Part shown: piece by piece, positions 1 to 12,400 of the stretch
Position numbering within the stretch: the stretch's first letter is position 1
Layout of the letters: each line of letters opens with the position of its first letter
Source: Zizania palustris
Taxonomy: Eukaryota > Streptophyta > Magnoliopsida > Poales > Poaceae
NCBI GenBank assembly: GCA_019279435.1
Contig: JAAALK010000080.1
Coordinates: 29,046,778 to 29,110,777, forward strand
DNA length: 64,000 nucleotides
Direction of reading: 5' to 3'
The notes under the pieces: model-generated
Told to the model about the DNA's origin: nothing
What the model saw: only the letters and a program-made list of their open reading frames with translations
The model's database searches: none
Translations under genes and position numbers: made by a program

Positions 1-118
1 GGGCTCCGGGAGCGGCGGCAATGGGCAGAGTTCGGCGCACGGGAGTTAGAAATGAAACTAGGTTTTCGGACGGCCTCTGGTGGGGTTATCTAGCATACGT
101 TGCCACTCATTTCGAGAA

Positions 119-410
119 ACACTTAGTGGCGCAGTGGTGCGGGGGTTGCTTTGGTGCCATGCGGTTCGAGGTTCGAACCTTGCTGCCCGCAGGCGGTTTG
201 AGGTTCGAACCTTGCTGCTAGGCATCCAAACATGTTTTTTTACATTTCTATTCTAATTTTCAATACTTTTTTATTCATGTTTTCTCTTAGTAGTGATTAT
301 ATATATAGCATATAATACTCTTCCTACAATGACGTGAAACACTTAGTAGCGCAGTGGTGCGCGGGGCTCCTTGGGGCCATGCAGTTCGAGGTTTGAACCT
401 TACTGTTGGC
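119..410 (+). repeat. tRNA-derived SINE-like repeats (two diverged copies)
   Basis: Two diverged copies of the same roughly 65-bp segment occur at about 119-185 and 340-402. Each has a pol III A-box-like TGGCGCAGTGGT (127-138; TAGCGCAGTGGT in the second copy) and a B-box-like GGTTCGAACC (170-179; GGTTTGAACC at 390-399). A third B-box-like copy stands at 202-211. The A-to-B spacing is wider than in a true tRNA and no cloverleaf folds, so this is read as a tRNA-derived SINE or SINE fragments, not a tRNA gene. Confidence 0.4.
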
Positions 411-500
411 ATAATTGATGTTTAATTAAATCCTCATTTGATCTTGAAAATGTTTTAATAATAAATGACATAATTGATTTTACAACTAAACATAAATGAT

Positions 501-1085
501 CTAGCCTTGAACTAATTTTCCATCGCCATTGGTGCGTAGATAAGGAATCACACTACCAAATGACAGTTTTGCTTCAACCACATTGATCCTTGATATGTCA
601 ACGAAAAACGACACCTCATCAAACTGATTGTATTCTTCTTCGTCTTCGACTCCATCAACTCCAACAATTCTTTGTTTTCCTGGAGCAACGATGTATTTTT
701 TCTCATCTTTAGGATCAAGTATGTAAAATACTTGTGCCACGGATTGAGCGAGTATCCAAGGGTCATCTTTATAAGCCACCTTATTAAGGTCAACTATCGT
801 AAACCCGTAATCATCCACCTCCACACCTTCTGGATGTCTGACCCACTGACACTTAAATACAGAGATTTCTATAGAGTTCCCGTAGTTAAGTTCCCATATT
901 TCTTCGATGTATCCATAGTAAGCATTCTTTTGTCCAGTGCTATCTTCTGCTTCTCCTCTGACACCACTATTTTGGCGCTGACTCTTTTGATCCTTTGCTT
1001 TGGTATAGAATGTGAAACCATTGATGTCATACGCTTGCCATGTTTTAACCATGCTCAATGGACCGTAAGACAATTTATTATCATC
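501..1085 (-). pseudogene. CACTA transposase C-terminal part (DUF4216 domain), frameshifted
   Basis: This is the distal part of the CACTA transposase polypeptide. The minus-strand reading contains the DUF4216 core, with the runs TWQAYDINGFTFYTK and STGQKNAYYGYIEEIWEL, then an acidic tail and a stop at 501. The domain normally follows DUF4218 in one protein. Here the upstream DUF4218 frame ends at 1055, and this reading is open from about 1085 in a shifted frame, so a single-base frameshift lies near 1075-1085. The function of DUF4216 is unknown; it is found in En/Spm-type transposase proteins. No Ulp1-like protease domain is visible downstream. Confidence 0.8.
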
Positions 1086-2100
1086 ATCTCTTCGTCGGTT
1101 TCTCCGATCGAAAGGTTTAGATCCCTCAACCATGATGTGAAATAAATTTTGTGTTCTTTCATAATCCATTGTTCATCGTGATCTTCATTCTTTTCACGAA
1201 GCTCTTGCAGGTGTTGTTCAACATATGGTCTCATAATCGCCAACTGATGCATTACACTGTAATGTGATTCTCTTATTCTTTGGTAACTATTGTCTCGTAT
1301 GATTTTCTTGCCTTTAGTTCCTTTACCGGTGAGTCTTCCATGGTGCCGGGACACGGGAACTCCTATTGGTCTTCCATCTCTTATGTAATCTACGTAGCAC
1401 TCAATGACTTCCTCAGTCGTGTAGCCCTCTATCATGGAACCCTCTGGATAAGCACGATTTCGTACGTAACCCTTGAAGATAACCATTAGACGCTCGTACG
1501 CATACATATTGTGCAGGTACGTTGGACCGAGAACAAAGATTTGGTCTGCTATATTCATATAGTGCTCCATAATATCAAAATATGAAGGAGGAAAGCACAT
1601 CTCAAGCTGACACATAGTCTCCCTCATTTGTTTACGTAATTCATTTAACTCTTCAGTGTCGATCACCTTCTTTGATATGACATTGAAGAAGTGACACATG
1701 CGTGTTATCACCATCTTCAGAAATGAATGTTTGACTCCTCTTACTGCGATGGCGAGGAATAGCCCAAGCATAACATGACAATCATGAGTGTTGTAGCCGC
1801 TCATCCTCAAATCTGCTACGGAGACAATATTCTTTATATTTATTGAGAATCCTGTTGGAACTCTAATTACATGTAGACACCTGCAGATTGATCTTTTCTC
1901 GTCAATTGTGAGGTTATAGCTAGCAGCCGGAAGGAAAAATTTTCCATTGGCCCTTTCCTGTGGGTGAAGCTCGGGTCTAATTCCGAGAGTTTGAAGGTCC
2001 CTTCGTACTTTGAGTCCATCTTTTGATTTGCCCGGTATGTCTAACAAAATACCGATAGTGCTTTCGAAGACATTCTTCTCAACGTGCATTGTATCGATAG
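1075..2100 (-). pseudogene. CACTA transposase middle part: end of Tnp2 plus DUF4218
   Basis: The minus-strand reading begins at the Gypsy insertion point with TMHVEKNVFESTIGILLDIPGK, the C-terminal end of the Tnp2 (transposase_21) region. It continues into DUF4218, recognised by LRKQMRETMCQLEMCFPPSYF and by YLHNMYAYERLMVIFKGYVRN. It joins in frame with the Tnp2 segment at 13715-14827 once the duplicated GATAG is counted once, so both are parts of one gene split by the retrotransposon. The downstream junction to DUF4216 is frameshifted. The Tnp2 protein binds and cuts CACTA ends in the nucleus; this copy cannot make the full protein. Confidence 0.87.
2096..2100. repeat. Target-site duplication GATAG (left copy; right copy 13715-13719)
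   Basis: The 5 bp GATAG immediately precede the left LTR and immediately follow the right LTR (13715-13719), an exact match. This fixes both ends of the Gypsy element and shows that a single insertion event disrupted the CACTA gene. Confidence 0.96.
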
Positions 2101-2585
2101 TGTTGGGGGAAATTACTTCATTTCCAAGACTCAAAGGCTAACCCTCAGTGGGCTCCAGGAAGATCCCGAAGGTGGCGGACGGATGTTCGAAGCATACGTC
2201 AGCACGGTCGGAGGGTGTCATGATGCGAAGTCACGGAGGACCCTCCGAAAGGAAGAAGGAGGCTTCGAAGCAGGAAGACGTGATTGATCGGATGTCTTGC
2301 TTATCCATCTACCCTACGGCACTTTACCGTGTATAACCTTGTTTATAATATTGAATGTCAGTTGTAATATAGGGGTAAATAGGTCTATTCCTTAAGCCTT
2401 TTTCCCTATAAATACCCCCCTTTGTACCTTGTAAGAAGGATCCAGAACTAGTTGTTCAAGCATATACATTCGGACCTCTTGAGTTGTTATCCTTTACGGA
2501 GGCTCAAGTTTGTCCTAAAACACAAACCTCTTGTTCGTTTGTTCTTGATTACCGAGAACCTGGTGGTGTAACTTTTACACCAACA
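2101..2585 (+). repeat. 5' LTR of the Tat Gypsy at 2101-13714
   Basis: The 485-bp LTR has TGTTGG...CCAACA termini. It holds a TATA box, CTATAAATA at about 2405-2413, so the transcript should start near 2435. It matches the right LTR except at about four positions (two adjacent near 2161-2162, one near 2206 and one near 2226); the last two are G/A differences in a CG context, as expected from decay of methylated cytosine. Confidence 0.96.
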
Positions 2586-2587
2586 GT

Positions 2588-2607
2588 TGGCGCCGTCCGT
2601 GGGGATC
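2588..2607 (+). promoter_or_regulatory. Primer-binding site, tRNA-Asp-like
   Basis: Two bases after the left LTR the sequence reads TGGCGCCGTCCGTGGGGATC. The first seven bases and the GGGGATC tail resemble the complement of a plant tRNA-Asp 3' end, the primer type expected for this Gypsy group. The exact tRNA is inferred. Confidence 0.65.
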
Positions 2608-2793
2608 CAAGTTCTAAAAGCTTGTTCTCTACCGCTGACTGCACTTTGAAGAAAACTTACGGGGGGAGCCTCGGAATCCTGAGATTCCGCGCACCCTTCA
2701 GTTAAGGGCTTCTTAGTGCAGCCCGAAGGCCTTCTCTCGACCCCCTCGAGTCGTCCGAAGCCTTCCATTTCCAAGACACCTCATCAACTAACC

Positions 2794-5700
2794 ATGCCTC
2801 CGAAGCGTGGTCAAGCTTCAGGTCCCCTTCGAAGGTCCCCTCGGACCAACGGAGCCGGACCCTCAGCTAATCCGACGGTTCCTGTCGGAACCGATGGGCG
2901 TCGAGCGCCCCGAGGCCCTCTACCCCCTCCTACAATGCTTCAGACCGACTACGCAGCAAGCCAAGACCCTGAAGTTCCCTCCGACGAAGAAGAAGGCCCT
3001 CCCGAAACCGAGGCTACGCAGCTAGCCAGGCTTCAGGAGGAAGTATCCAGATGGAGGCAAGAGGCTGCCGACCGACTCCGCACTCAAGCTTCCACCGAAA
3101 CTCCAAGGGGGCCTCAAGACGATGGAGCCCGCAATCCCCCAGAAGTTATACAAGTCCAAGAGGAGGCCGAGAATGCCTCCTTCGACAATGAGTCTCTGTT
3201 ACACCCTGATCTGCAGAGAGTGCCTTTCGACCCCAAGTTCAAGGCCTCGAAGCTGCACAAATACTCCGGGGGGTTGGACCCCGGAGAGTTCGCCCGCTCT
3301 TACGCCCTGGCTATAGAAGCAAGCGGAGGGGTGCGAAGCACCATGGCAAAATGCTTCCCACTCGCTCTCGAAGGCGTGGCGCTCCGATGGTTCTGGTCCC
3401 TAAAACCAGGATCGATCAAGTCATGGGAGCTACTCAAAAAGAAGTTCGTGAGCAACTTCCAAGGCACTTTCGTGGCCCCAATGTCCACAGGAAGTTTGTT
3501 CCAGGTAAAGCAGCGGGCGGGGGAAACCCTCCGAGAGTACTTCACACGCTTCGCCCACACCAAGTCACAGATCAAGGGCCTTACTACCTCTTCGGTAGTT
3601 GATGCTGCCCGCGAAGGGGTGCTGAACCCCGACCTCCTCAGCAAACTCCATCGGAAGCCGGTAACATCCGTAGCGCAGCTCATGGCATACTTCGAGCAAT
3701 ATGCCAAGGCAGAGGAAGGATGTCTTCGGCGAGCTGAGGCAACACTACCCACCCTCCGGGAAGTCAAAGGGGATCCAGAAGCCACCGCTCCACCGCAACC
3801 TCCACAAGACAGCCGCCCTAGCGAGTACAGGCGAGGGAAGAAGCATTTCTGTTCGGAAGTGCTAAACATTACACCTTCAGCTTCGAAGGCACCTGCCAAT
3901 TTCCAGCAGGGAAAAAGTTTCAAGGCTGGGCCTCCAGGACCTCAAGAAAGGGTGCCTGGAAGGCGCCAGAGTCATTTCTGCTGCGTGCATGGCGATAATA
4001 GAAGCCATGACACGAGGGACTGCAAGACGATATTAACCCTTCGGGGTGAATACGTTGACCGAAATACCAGGAGGGGTACTTCGGACCGAGCTCCACCTAC
4101 GACACGATCGGAGCCTGTTCAAGCTGTGGCCCGAGCTGGTGCCCTCGAAGCCCCCATACGGCTACCGGTGGCCAGTATTATGCCACCACCAAGGCACGAA
4201 GATCCGCAAGACCGCGGCAAGAGAGTGGTCCTGCCCATCTCCGGAGGGGGGACCCTCGGCAGCATGTCCAAGAGACAGCGCCGCGAGTACGTCCGCGAGG
4301 TTGGGTACATTGGGACTTCAAGTTCCGCTGAGGGGATGCCAGAATGGTCCCGTGTGCCCATCTCATTCACAGCCAGCGATGCAGTAGGGGTGAAGTTTCC
4401 CCATGCTGACCCATTAGTCATCTCTGCCGATATAGCAGGGGCAGATGTTCGGAGGATCCTGGTGGACGGTGGAAGCTCCGCAGACATACTCTTCGTCCAA
4501 GCCTTCGACCAGATGTGTATACCCCGGAAGCATCTACTCCCAGCAGCCCGGCCGCTTCAAGGGTTCTCAGGACCGCCTCTCGATGCCCTCGGCCAAATAG
4601 GCCTCGAGGTTGCCTTCGGAGAGGGGCCGCTGGCCCGGGTAGAAGAGGTGATTTTCGACGTGGTGGATGCCCCTTACGCCTACAATGCTATCTTCGGTCG
4701 AGGGATGTTAAACCAATTCGGGGCTATAGCGCATCACAACTACCTTTGCCTCAAAATGCCCACACAAGGTGGAGTGCTCACTATTTCAGGAGACCAGGCC
4801 GTAGCCAGAAGGACGGAATATGGCCACGGGCAGCCATTGGACCCTCGACAAGTGCATAATGTGGCGGAGAGCGCCAAAGAAGTACCGGAGGCCTTGAGCC
4901 CTCCGAAGGGATCCTCGCTTAAACCAAGCCCGGAGGGTGATGTCGAGACAAGAATAATCTCAGAAGACGGCAAAGAGTACCCAATAAAATTCGGCAAGGG
5001 GCTATCTCCGGAAATAACCGCCTCGTTAGAAGAAGTCGTCAAGAAGAATCTAGACATGTTTGCTTGGACCGACGAAGATATCACTGGGGTCGACCGAAGC
5101 ATCATTGAGCACAGTCTGCTCGTCAACCCGAAGGCCAAGCCGGTGCGCCAGGGGCTCCGAAAGCTATCAACAGAAAGAGCAAATTTAGCCAAGGCCGAAG
5201 TGGAAAAGTTGTTAAAAGCTGGCATTATCAGGGAGGTGGCCCATACTGAGTGGTTGGCCAACCCTGTTTTTGTAAGAAAGAAGGATTCCAGCAAATGGCG
5301 TATGTGTATTGACTTCACATCATTAAATAAATCATGCCCGCGAGACCCCTACCCAATGCCCCGAATAGATCAATTAATAGATTCCACAACCGGCTCCGAA
5401 TTATTAAGCTTCCTCGACGCCTACTCCGGGTACCATCAAGTATGGCTGAAACGCAAAGACGAGGCCAAGACAAGTTTCATAACTCCTTCGGGAGTATTCT
5501 GCTATGTAAGAATGCCTTTTGGTTTGCGGAATGCCGGAGCCACATTTTCTCGCTTAATAGCTAAGGCTTTAGGTCATCAGATAGGCCGCAATGTCGAGGC
5601 CTACATGGACGATATTGTAATAAAAAGTGCTCAAAAGCACCAGCATAGCATAGATTTAGATGAAACTTTCGAGAGCCTCCGAGCATGTGGAGTACGCCTC

Positions 5701-8139
5701 AATCCCGAAAAATGTATATTCGGAGCACAAGCAGGAAAGCTGCTAGGGTACTTAGTTTCGAGCAGGGGGATTGAAGCCAGCCCAACGCAAATAAGTGCGC
5801 TGCAAAGAATGGCTCCACCCGAGAATTTGAAGCAAGTGCAGAAACTAGCAGGGAGGCTAGCAGCACTCAGCAGGTTCCTGTCCAGATCGACAGAGCGAAG
5901 CCTCCCAATTTTCAAGGCGCTCAAGGGCTCCGAAGGCTTCAGCTGGACGCCGGAGTGCCAAAAGAGCTTCGAAGAAATAAAAGCATACCTCGGAACATTA
6001 TCAACCTTAACCGTTCCTCTTCCAGGGGAAACGCTGCTGTTATACCTTGCAGCCACAGGTTCAGCAGTAAGCGCAGTGCTGGTCCGAGAAGTCGAGCTTA
6101 AAGAGAAGTTGGTGCAAAACCCAGTTTATTTTGTCTCGGAGGCATTATCAGGAGCCAAGATCAGATACTCCGAGCTCGAAAAGTTTGCTTATGCTTTAGT
6201 GATGGCCTCGCGAAAGCTAAGGCATTATTTCTTGGCGCATAACCTCATTGTCCCTACATCGTATCCTCTTGGAGATATGCTCCGAAACAAAGATTCCACA
6301 GGCAGGGTTGGAAAGTGGGCAGTCGAGCTGGCACCCTTCGAAATCTCCTTCACAGCAAGGACGGCCGTTAAATCTCAAATTATAGCAGATTTCGTAGCAG
6401 AGTGGACTCCATCTGCAGTATGGACTCCGGAAGAACCCTCCGACGGTTTCTGGACAATATTCTCCGACGGAGCCTATCAAGCATCAGGTGCCGGAGCAGG
6501 GGCAGTAATCTTGTCACCATCAGGACAAAAGGCAATGTATTCTGCAAGGCTTAACTTCCGAACCACTAATAACGTTGCCGAGTATGAAGGAATCTTGCTA
6601 GGCCTCCGAAAGGCTAAAGCACTCGGAGCTTCAAGAATAGTGATCAAGACAGATTCCCAAGTCGTCGCGGGGCATATTGACAAAAGCTTCCAAGCAAAAA
6701 ACCCACATCTCGCGCAATACCTGCAAGAAATCTGCAAGGCAGAAGCAGCATTCAAAGGGTTTACAGTTCGAAGCATACCTCGGGCAGAAAATCAACTTGC
6801 AGATATTCTTGCAAAAGCTGCAGCAAGAGCAGTAGACCTCCCGGAGGGCGCTTTCTATGAAGAGTTAGAGCAGCCAGCAACTGACCAAATACCCTCGTCA
6901 GAAATAATGTGTATTGAAGCTACGGATTGGCGAACTCCGATAATAACTATGTTGCAAGGTAGCAATGACTCTCCGGAAGGCCCAGAAGCTCGAAGAGTGC
7001 AATCAAGGGCTCGAAATTACAAACTTATTGGGGAAATACTATATAAGGCCGGAGTATGCTCACCACTGCTTCGATGCATCTCTCAACCTGAAGGACAAGA
7101 CATACTTTGAGGCATCCACGAGGGGCTGTGCGGAGGTCATCTAGCTCCTAGAGCGCTAGCAGGCAAGACGCTCCGGCAAGGTTTTTATTGGCCGACAATC
7201 GTCAGAGACGCCGAAGACCTAGTTCGAACATGCCAAGGCTGCCAATGGATGGGCAGAAGGAGCCATCGCCCACCAGCTCAACTTCAAGTTATTGCCCCGG
7301 TATGGCCGATGGCTAGATGGGGCATGGACCTCATAGGCCCTTTCCCACCAGCAAAAGGCGGTTTGAAATTTGCGGTCGTAGCAATAGAATACTTCTCAAA
7401 ATGGGTGGAAGCAGAGCCGCTAACAGCCATCACATCGAAGAACGTACAAAGGTTCTTCTGGCAGAACATTATATGCAGGTTCGGAGTCCCCAGAGAATTA
7501 ACGGTGGATAATGGAACCCAGTTCGAAGCTGATACCTTTCAAACATTTTGTGAAGAACTGGGCATTAAGCTATGCTTCGCAGCAGTGCGACATCCGCAAT
7601 CCAACGGAGCCGTCGAACGAGCCAACGGGAATATCCTCTCCGGGTTAAATCGCCGAATTGTGGGATTGGCCAAGGGCCTATGGGTCGAAGAGCTACCTAA
7701 AATTTTATGGTCTATCCGAACCACGCAAACTAGATCAACCGGCTTCACGCCATTCAGATTGCTCTTCGGAGACGAAGCCATGACCCCTACGGAGCTCAAA
7801 GGGGAGTCACTTCGCGTAATTCAACACGAAGACGAAGATGATCGGAGTGCTTCAATCGACTTGTCAGAAGAAACAAGGCTTCGAGCTGTCGCCAACCTGA
7901 CGAAGTATCAAGAGCACACAAAAACATGGTATGACCCGAAGGTCAAGTTAACTGAGTTAAAACCAGGTCATCTAGTATTGCGAAATGTAATAGCTCCGGG
8001 GAAGCTAGGAAACAAATGGGAAGGACCATATGTTATCTTACGCTCAGGACGCCCCGGATCGTTTAAATTAGCTAATTTAGAAGGAGAAGAGTTGAAACAT
8101 GCGTGGCATGCGGAGCACCTTAAGAGATATTACGCTTAA
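2794..8139 (+). pseudogene. Gag-Pol polyprotein of the Tat Gypsy, one in-frame stop
   Basis: One reading frame encodes gag and pol. The likely start is the ATG at 2794 (MPPKRGQ), although the frame is open from 2716. Domains in order: gag capsid-like region (about 3220-3700); a CCHC-like segment (SHFCCVHGDNRSHDTRDC, about 3970-4023); aspartic protease with VDGGSSADILF (about 4459); reverse transcriptase with YMDD at 5602-5613; RNase H; a second, archaeal-type RNase H beginning WTIFSDGAYQ (about 6451) with TDSQVVAGHI; and integrase with its D, D and E residues near 7327, 7506 and 7612. A TGA at 7108-7110 interrupts the zinc-binding start of integrase, but the same frame continues to 8139 with no frameshift. 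The protein would therefore stop before integrase. Confidence 0.93.
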
Positions 8140-8324
8140 GGCTTCCTTGTAATCACTTGTAACACTCCTTTTATAAATAAAGATAAGGGTGGAAATTTGT
8201 TTCGCCCTTCGAACATCCCATCCTCCTGATGGACGCATTCGGAGGTCGGTGATGTTAGTAGAGCCAAGCATTTTTTCGAAAAAACCCAAGGGGCTGACTG
8301 CGAACCATTGGTTCAGTGGCTCCG

Positions 8325-8739
8325 CCAACCTACGGATTCCAGGCTCCGGCTTGTTAGGATCCGTAGAAGAGTCTAAGGACTTTAAACAAGACAGAATTTC
8401 AAGCCTCCGGGTGCGAAGTATCTGTAAAAGAGACGTAGGTGGCCAACCTACGGATTCCAGGCTCCGGCTTGTTAGGATCCGTAGAAGAGTCTAAGGACTT
8501 TAAACAAGACAGAATTTCAAGCCTCCGGGTGCGAAGTATCTGTAAAAGAGCCGTAGGTGGCCAACCTACGGATTCCAGGCTCCGGCTTGTTAGGATCCGT
8601 AGAAGAGTCTAAGGACTTTAAACAAGACAGAATTACAAGCCTCCGGGTGCGAAGTATCTGTAAAAGAGCCGTAGGTGGCCAACCTATGGATTCCAGGCTC
8701 CGGCTTGTTAGGATCCATAGAAGAGTCTAAGGACTTTAA
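8325..8739 (+). repeat. 118-bp tandem repeat array, 3.5 copies, in the Gypsy 3' noncoding region
   Basis: Units begin at 8325, 8443, 8561 and 8679, exactly 118 bp apart; the last is partial and ends about 8739. Each unit starts CCAACCTACGGATTCCAGG and contains GTTAGGATCC. Copies differ by only a few bases. The array lies between the pol stop (8139) and the antisense ORFs. Tandem arrays in this position are known for Tat-lineage elements. The flanking 8140-8324 and 8740-8931 show no coding signal. Confidence 0.95.
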
Positions 8740-8931
8740 TTTTTTTATTTATTATCTACTTATCGATGGTGACATGTGCAAAATTCGAAGCATACAGGTG
8801 TTCGGACAATCATTGTGCCTAGCGAACCCTTATATATGATAAAAGCTCCGCCACCCACAAGGGGGGTAGGAGGATAGGAGTCACACAGCATACTGTCGAA
8901 GCATTCCACATTAAAATATTATACTCATACA

Positions 8932-9387
8932 TCAAGAAAAATTGTTATCTAAACCCAAATAAAAACGGAGACCCTTTCGACCCCTAGAGCTACCCCTGCG
9001 GCTACTTTGCCCTTCGGAGCTCGAAGTCGTCTTTTTAGGCCGGGAACTTCTCTTTTTTCTCGAGGCTCGCAGTTTCTTCTGCTCCTCCTGAAGTTCGGCC
9101 CATGTCAAGAGCCTTTCGGAGCCAGCCTCGGCAAGGTTTTCGGCTTGATACTCCGAGTCAGACCAGTCAACAGGTTCGGAAGACGAAGACCCATCCTCCT
9201 TTTCTTCCTCTTTAATATAAGACAAAACGTCCCTTCGTACTTCAAGGGTAACCCCCCCGTCTCCGCGAGGAACAGAAAAACGGGAGCGGCGGTAAGGTCT
9301 CAAACTCTCAAGAACTGCCCACTCCTTTCGAAGCTCGGCGGTACTTTCCAAAAGTTCGAAGTCAGGGCTCGAAGGGCACGACAGAAC
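8932..9387 (-). CDS. Antisense ORF, serine/lysine-rich, unknown function
   Basis: This minus-strand ORF downstream of the four-exon antisense gene is preceded by a pyrimidine-rich splice acceptor (CTCTTTTTTTAG ending at 9388). Reading from the acceptor gives VLSCPSSPDFELLESTAELRKEW, continuing for about 150 residues. The protein is charged, with an acidic middle (EEEKEDGSSSSEPVDWSDSE) and a basic, serine-rich end. It could be a last exon of the antisense gene, but the plausible donors at the end of the fourth exon do not give a matching frame, so it may be a separate or decayed reading frame. I do not recognise a domain. Confidence 0.45.
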   Translation of the reverse strand, partial: VLSCPSSPDFELLESTAELRKEWAVLESLRPYRRSRFSVPRGDGGVTLEVRRDVLSYIKEEEKEDGSSSSEPVDWSDSEYQAENLAEAGSERLLTWAELQEEQKKLRASRKKRSSRPKKTTSSSEGQSSRRGSSRGRKGLRFYLGLDNNFS

Positions 9388-9478
9388 CTAAAAAAGAGCA
9401 GAGCACCCAAGACAAGTACTGTTTATAACTTTCTCATTAATTAAACAAAGTTTACAAGACCACAGGTACACAACAACC

Positions 9479-12400
9479 CTAAGCGGCTAGACCTGCGGGT
9501 CGGTTGGCGGAGCTGGGACCGAAGGCGCTGGCGAAGTTGGGAGTGGTGGCTTCGCTTGAGCTTGCTTTTTGCCGGCGGGCCTCGTCGATCCAAGCCTTAG
9601 CAGCGACCTTATGGTCCGCCTTCCATACTGATCGGAAAGCTTCCCAAGCCGAAGCCACCTCCGAAGACGGCCGCAGCAGGTCATCATCCGCGAAGCCTCC
9701 AGGAGACGAACCGCTAACCGAATCGAAGGGAATCCGAAGAGATTCGAGGTGGCGAAGAACCCCGATGCCGGCGCACTGTCCGGAGATCTCTCCGTACCGG
9801 ACTCCGGAGTTCTTCATCAACGACGAAGCTACCTGGATCCTCGACAGCTTCCGGTCGAGCGGCTCGTAGGCTGCAGCAGAGGTCGAAGGACACATGGTGC
9901 CAAAGTATTCTAACGTACCCTGAAGAGCTTCCAAGGTACGGTCAGCAGTACTGGAATTCTTTCTCTCTGCTACTTCCAGGCTTGCAACAGTCGCGTCCAA
10001 CGCGGCCACCCGAAGCATCAAGGAACTCTTCTGAGCCATTGCCTGGCTAAGAGCCCCTTGAAGTTCCACCAGATGTCCGTTCGAAGCAGCCGCATCCTGG
10101 CGAAGCTTTTCGACCTCCGCACGGAGGACCACTCGTTCAGCCTCGGCTTCTTGGGCGTGAGAGCGGAGAGCTTCAAGGGCTTCGTCAGACGCTGCCTTAG
10201 CCTTCCGTTCTTCCAAAATTTCTTCATTCAGCCTGAGAGACCTCCTGGTGGAGTCATCAAGAGCTGTTTGAAGGGCGGTAACCTTCCGGTTAAGTCGGTT
10301 AATTTCGACCTCGCTGGAAGTCGCTGCCGCTCTAGCAAGGGCGAATTGCTGCAAGGAAAACAAGGTAAGTGCTAAAAAAGTTTTGACCATTAAAATGCGA
10401 CAACTATGGTGTCTTTTTCATACCTGAAGGGCAGCCCTTTCGAGGGCCGTATTGAGGCTCGAAGCCCTAGCCTCGCTCAAAGCGGAGATCAACTCCGAAT
10501 TGGCAATATCTTGGCTTCTCTCAGCCAGGGGCTCTAGGAGCCTTCGAAGGCCGCTCCGATGTTCCAAGAAAGGAGCCAGAAGAGGGAGCCAAGACAAGGC
10601 TCGGGCGTCGTCCTCTGCAGCCTCGTCCTCTGAGTTGCCAACGGAGGGCGCAGCTTGGTCAGCCCGAAGGCCCAGGCTGGACATACTCTTACCCCTCCCC
10701 GGCACGAAAGGGGGAGAAGCAAGAACATTCCGACCCTCAGCCGCCACATCTCTGGCCGGAACCACGTTGTCGGAGGCGCCTTCAGTGGTCGAGGTCGCCA
10801 CGGCCGGAGCCAACTCCGTCCCAGGGAGCACATCGTCCGCCCCGAAGGATACGTTCTCCACCACCGGGCTCGGAGCCCCCAGGGGAGCCGGAGGGTCCGC
10901 TCGGGTAACCGTCTCCGAAGAAGCGGGGACGTCGGGCGCCACCAAGGCTTCGGTACCCGAAGAGGTACCTATTTCAAATATCAAGATTAATTAACATATT
11001 CTACAGATAGCAAGCGAATGTCGACGAAAAAAGAAAGAGCTCCGGGAAAATACCTCTAAGAGCCTCTTGAGGAAGGATTGCCGGATCCTCCAGGACTTCG
11101 TACATCTGGAGGATGTTGTCGAAGTCATCCCCCGAGGTCCTACCCTCGGTTTCGTCCGTCGGGACCACGACCTCCGCGGGAATCCCTTCGGGTGCAGGCA
11201 AGTCGGAGGTAGAGTATGACTCCACTTGCACGTTGACGGGTGCAGTAGGAGTCATTGGAGTTACACTAACACCCTCCCTGTCGGAGAGGTTTGGGGGGAC
11301 CTCCCCCATATCTTCGTCAATCAAAAGGTAGGCTTCGAAGGCCTTCGCCGTAGCACCTTCGGAGTCTTCTACCTCTTCGGGAGTCGGGCTCCGCTCATCC
11401 GGCGACGAAGAAGATGAAGCAGGTGTCAAGTGGGGAGGTTGCTTCGCCGCCTTCTTCTGAAGCGGTTGCTTGCCAGCTTTTTAGAGGGCTCAGCCGCTGC
11501 TTTCCTCTTGCGGCCCGCCGCTCCGGCTGGGGCGAAGTCGGGAAGCTGCGGGGGCTCCATGCCAAGGGCTCTCCACACCCTATTCGAGCGCTCCCAACTC
11601 CCCACCAACTCCAGCCTTCTCTGCCTCTCGGCCACCGAAGGGGCTCCGAGAATTCGTTCGATAGCCCGGACTATGTCGTCCGGAGCTAAGGCCAGAGGCG
11701 CCGCTGAAAAGAAAAAGGTATAAGAAGCATAAGTATAATTAATGTGTTCATATAAAATGATGCCGCAGGAGAAAGATGTACCTATGTTTCGGAGGTCCCC
11801 CTCCGAGGCTTGCGGAATGGAGATTGGCCAGCTGGCTCCGAGGGGTGAAATCCGAAGGCCGACGAACTCCTCGGCCAGGTCGCGCATGCTCATGCGACGA
11901 GCCACTGAAGCAAGCAACCCTAGCCTCGTTGTGAGCAAGCTAGGGTTCGGGGAGATGTCCGCCTCCTTCCGGAACCAGATTTCTTGAAGAGGGCCCGAGA
12001 GGGGGGAGTCTTCTCCTACTTCGGCGTAAAACCACCGAAGTATCCAGTTTGTATACCATCGGTCGTTTATGGCCTTCGCAGGGAAATGGAGAGCGTGCTC
12101 CCGCCGTAGCTGGAAGTTAACGCTGCCGAAGGCCACCGTCACCTTCGAGTCCCCCGGCCCATCTTGAGGCTTCGGCTGGCAGATGGCTTCGTGGGTCGCC
12201 GCAAAGACTTCGGAGCGTCCTTCACACCCCTCCGCCCGAAGAGCCCACTCGAAGACGGCCAGGCGGACGATTGCGTTGGGGGACAATTGAGGCAGAGTTA
12301 TGTGGAACAAGTCCAGTACCTCTGCCAGAAAATCCACGGCTGGTATCCCCAGACCCGCTTCGAAGAACGCCTCGAAGAGCACCACTTCTCCGTTCCGGGG

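Noticed and set aside
119..185. A true tRNA gene
   Set aside because: A- and B-box-like motifs are present but their spacing is wrong and no acceptor stem or anticodon loop can be drawn.
672..1145. Plus-strand ORF of 157 residues
   Set aside because: It is the shadow of the CACTA DUF4216 coding region on the opposite strand.
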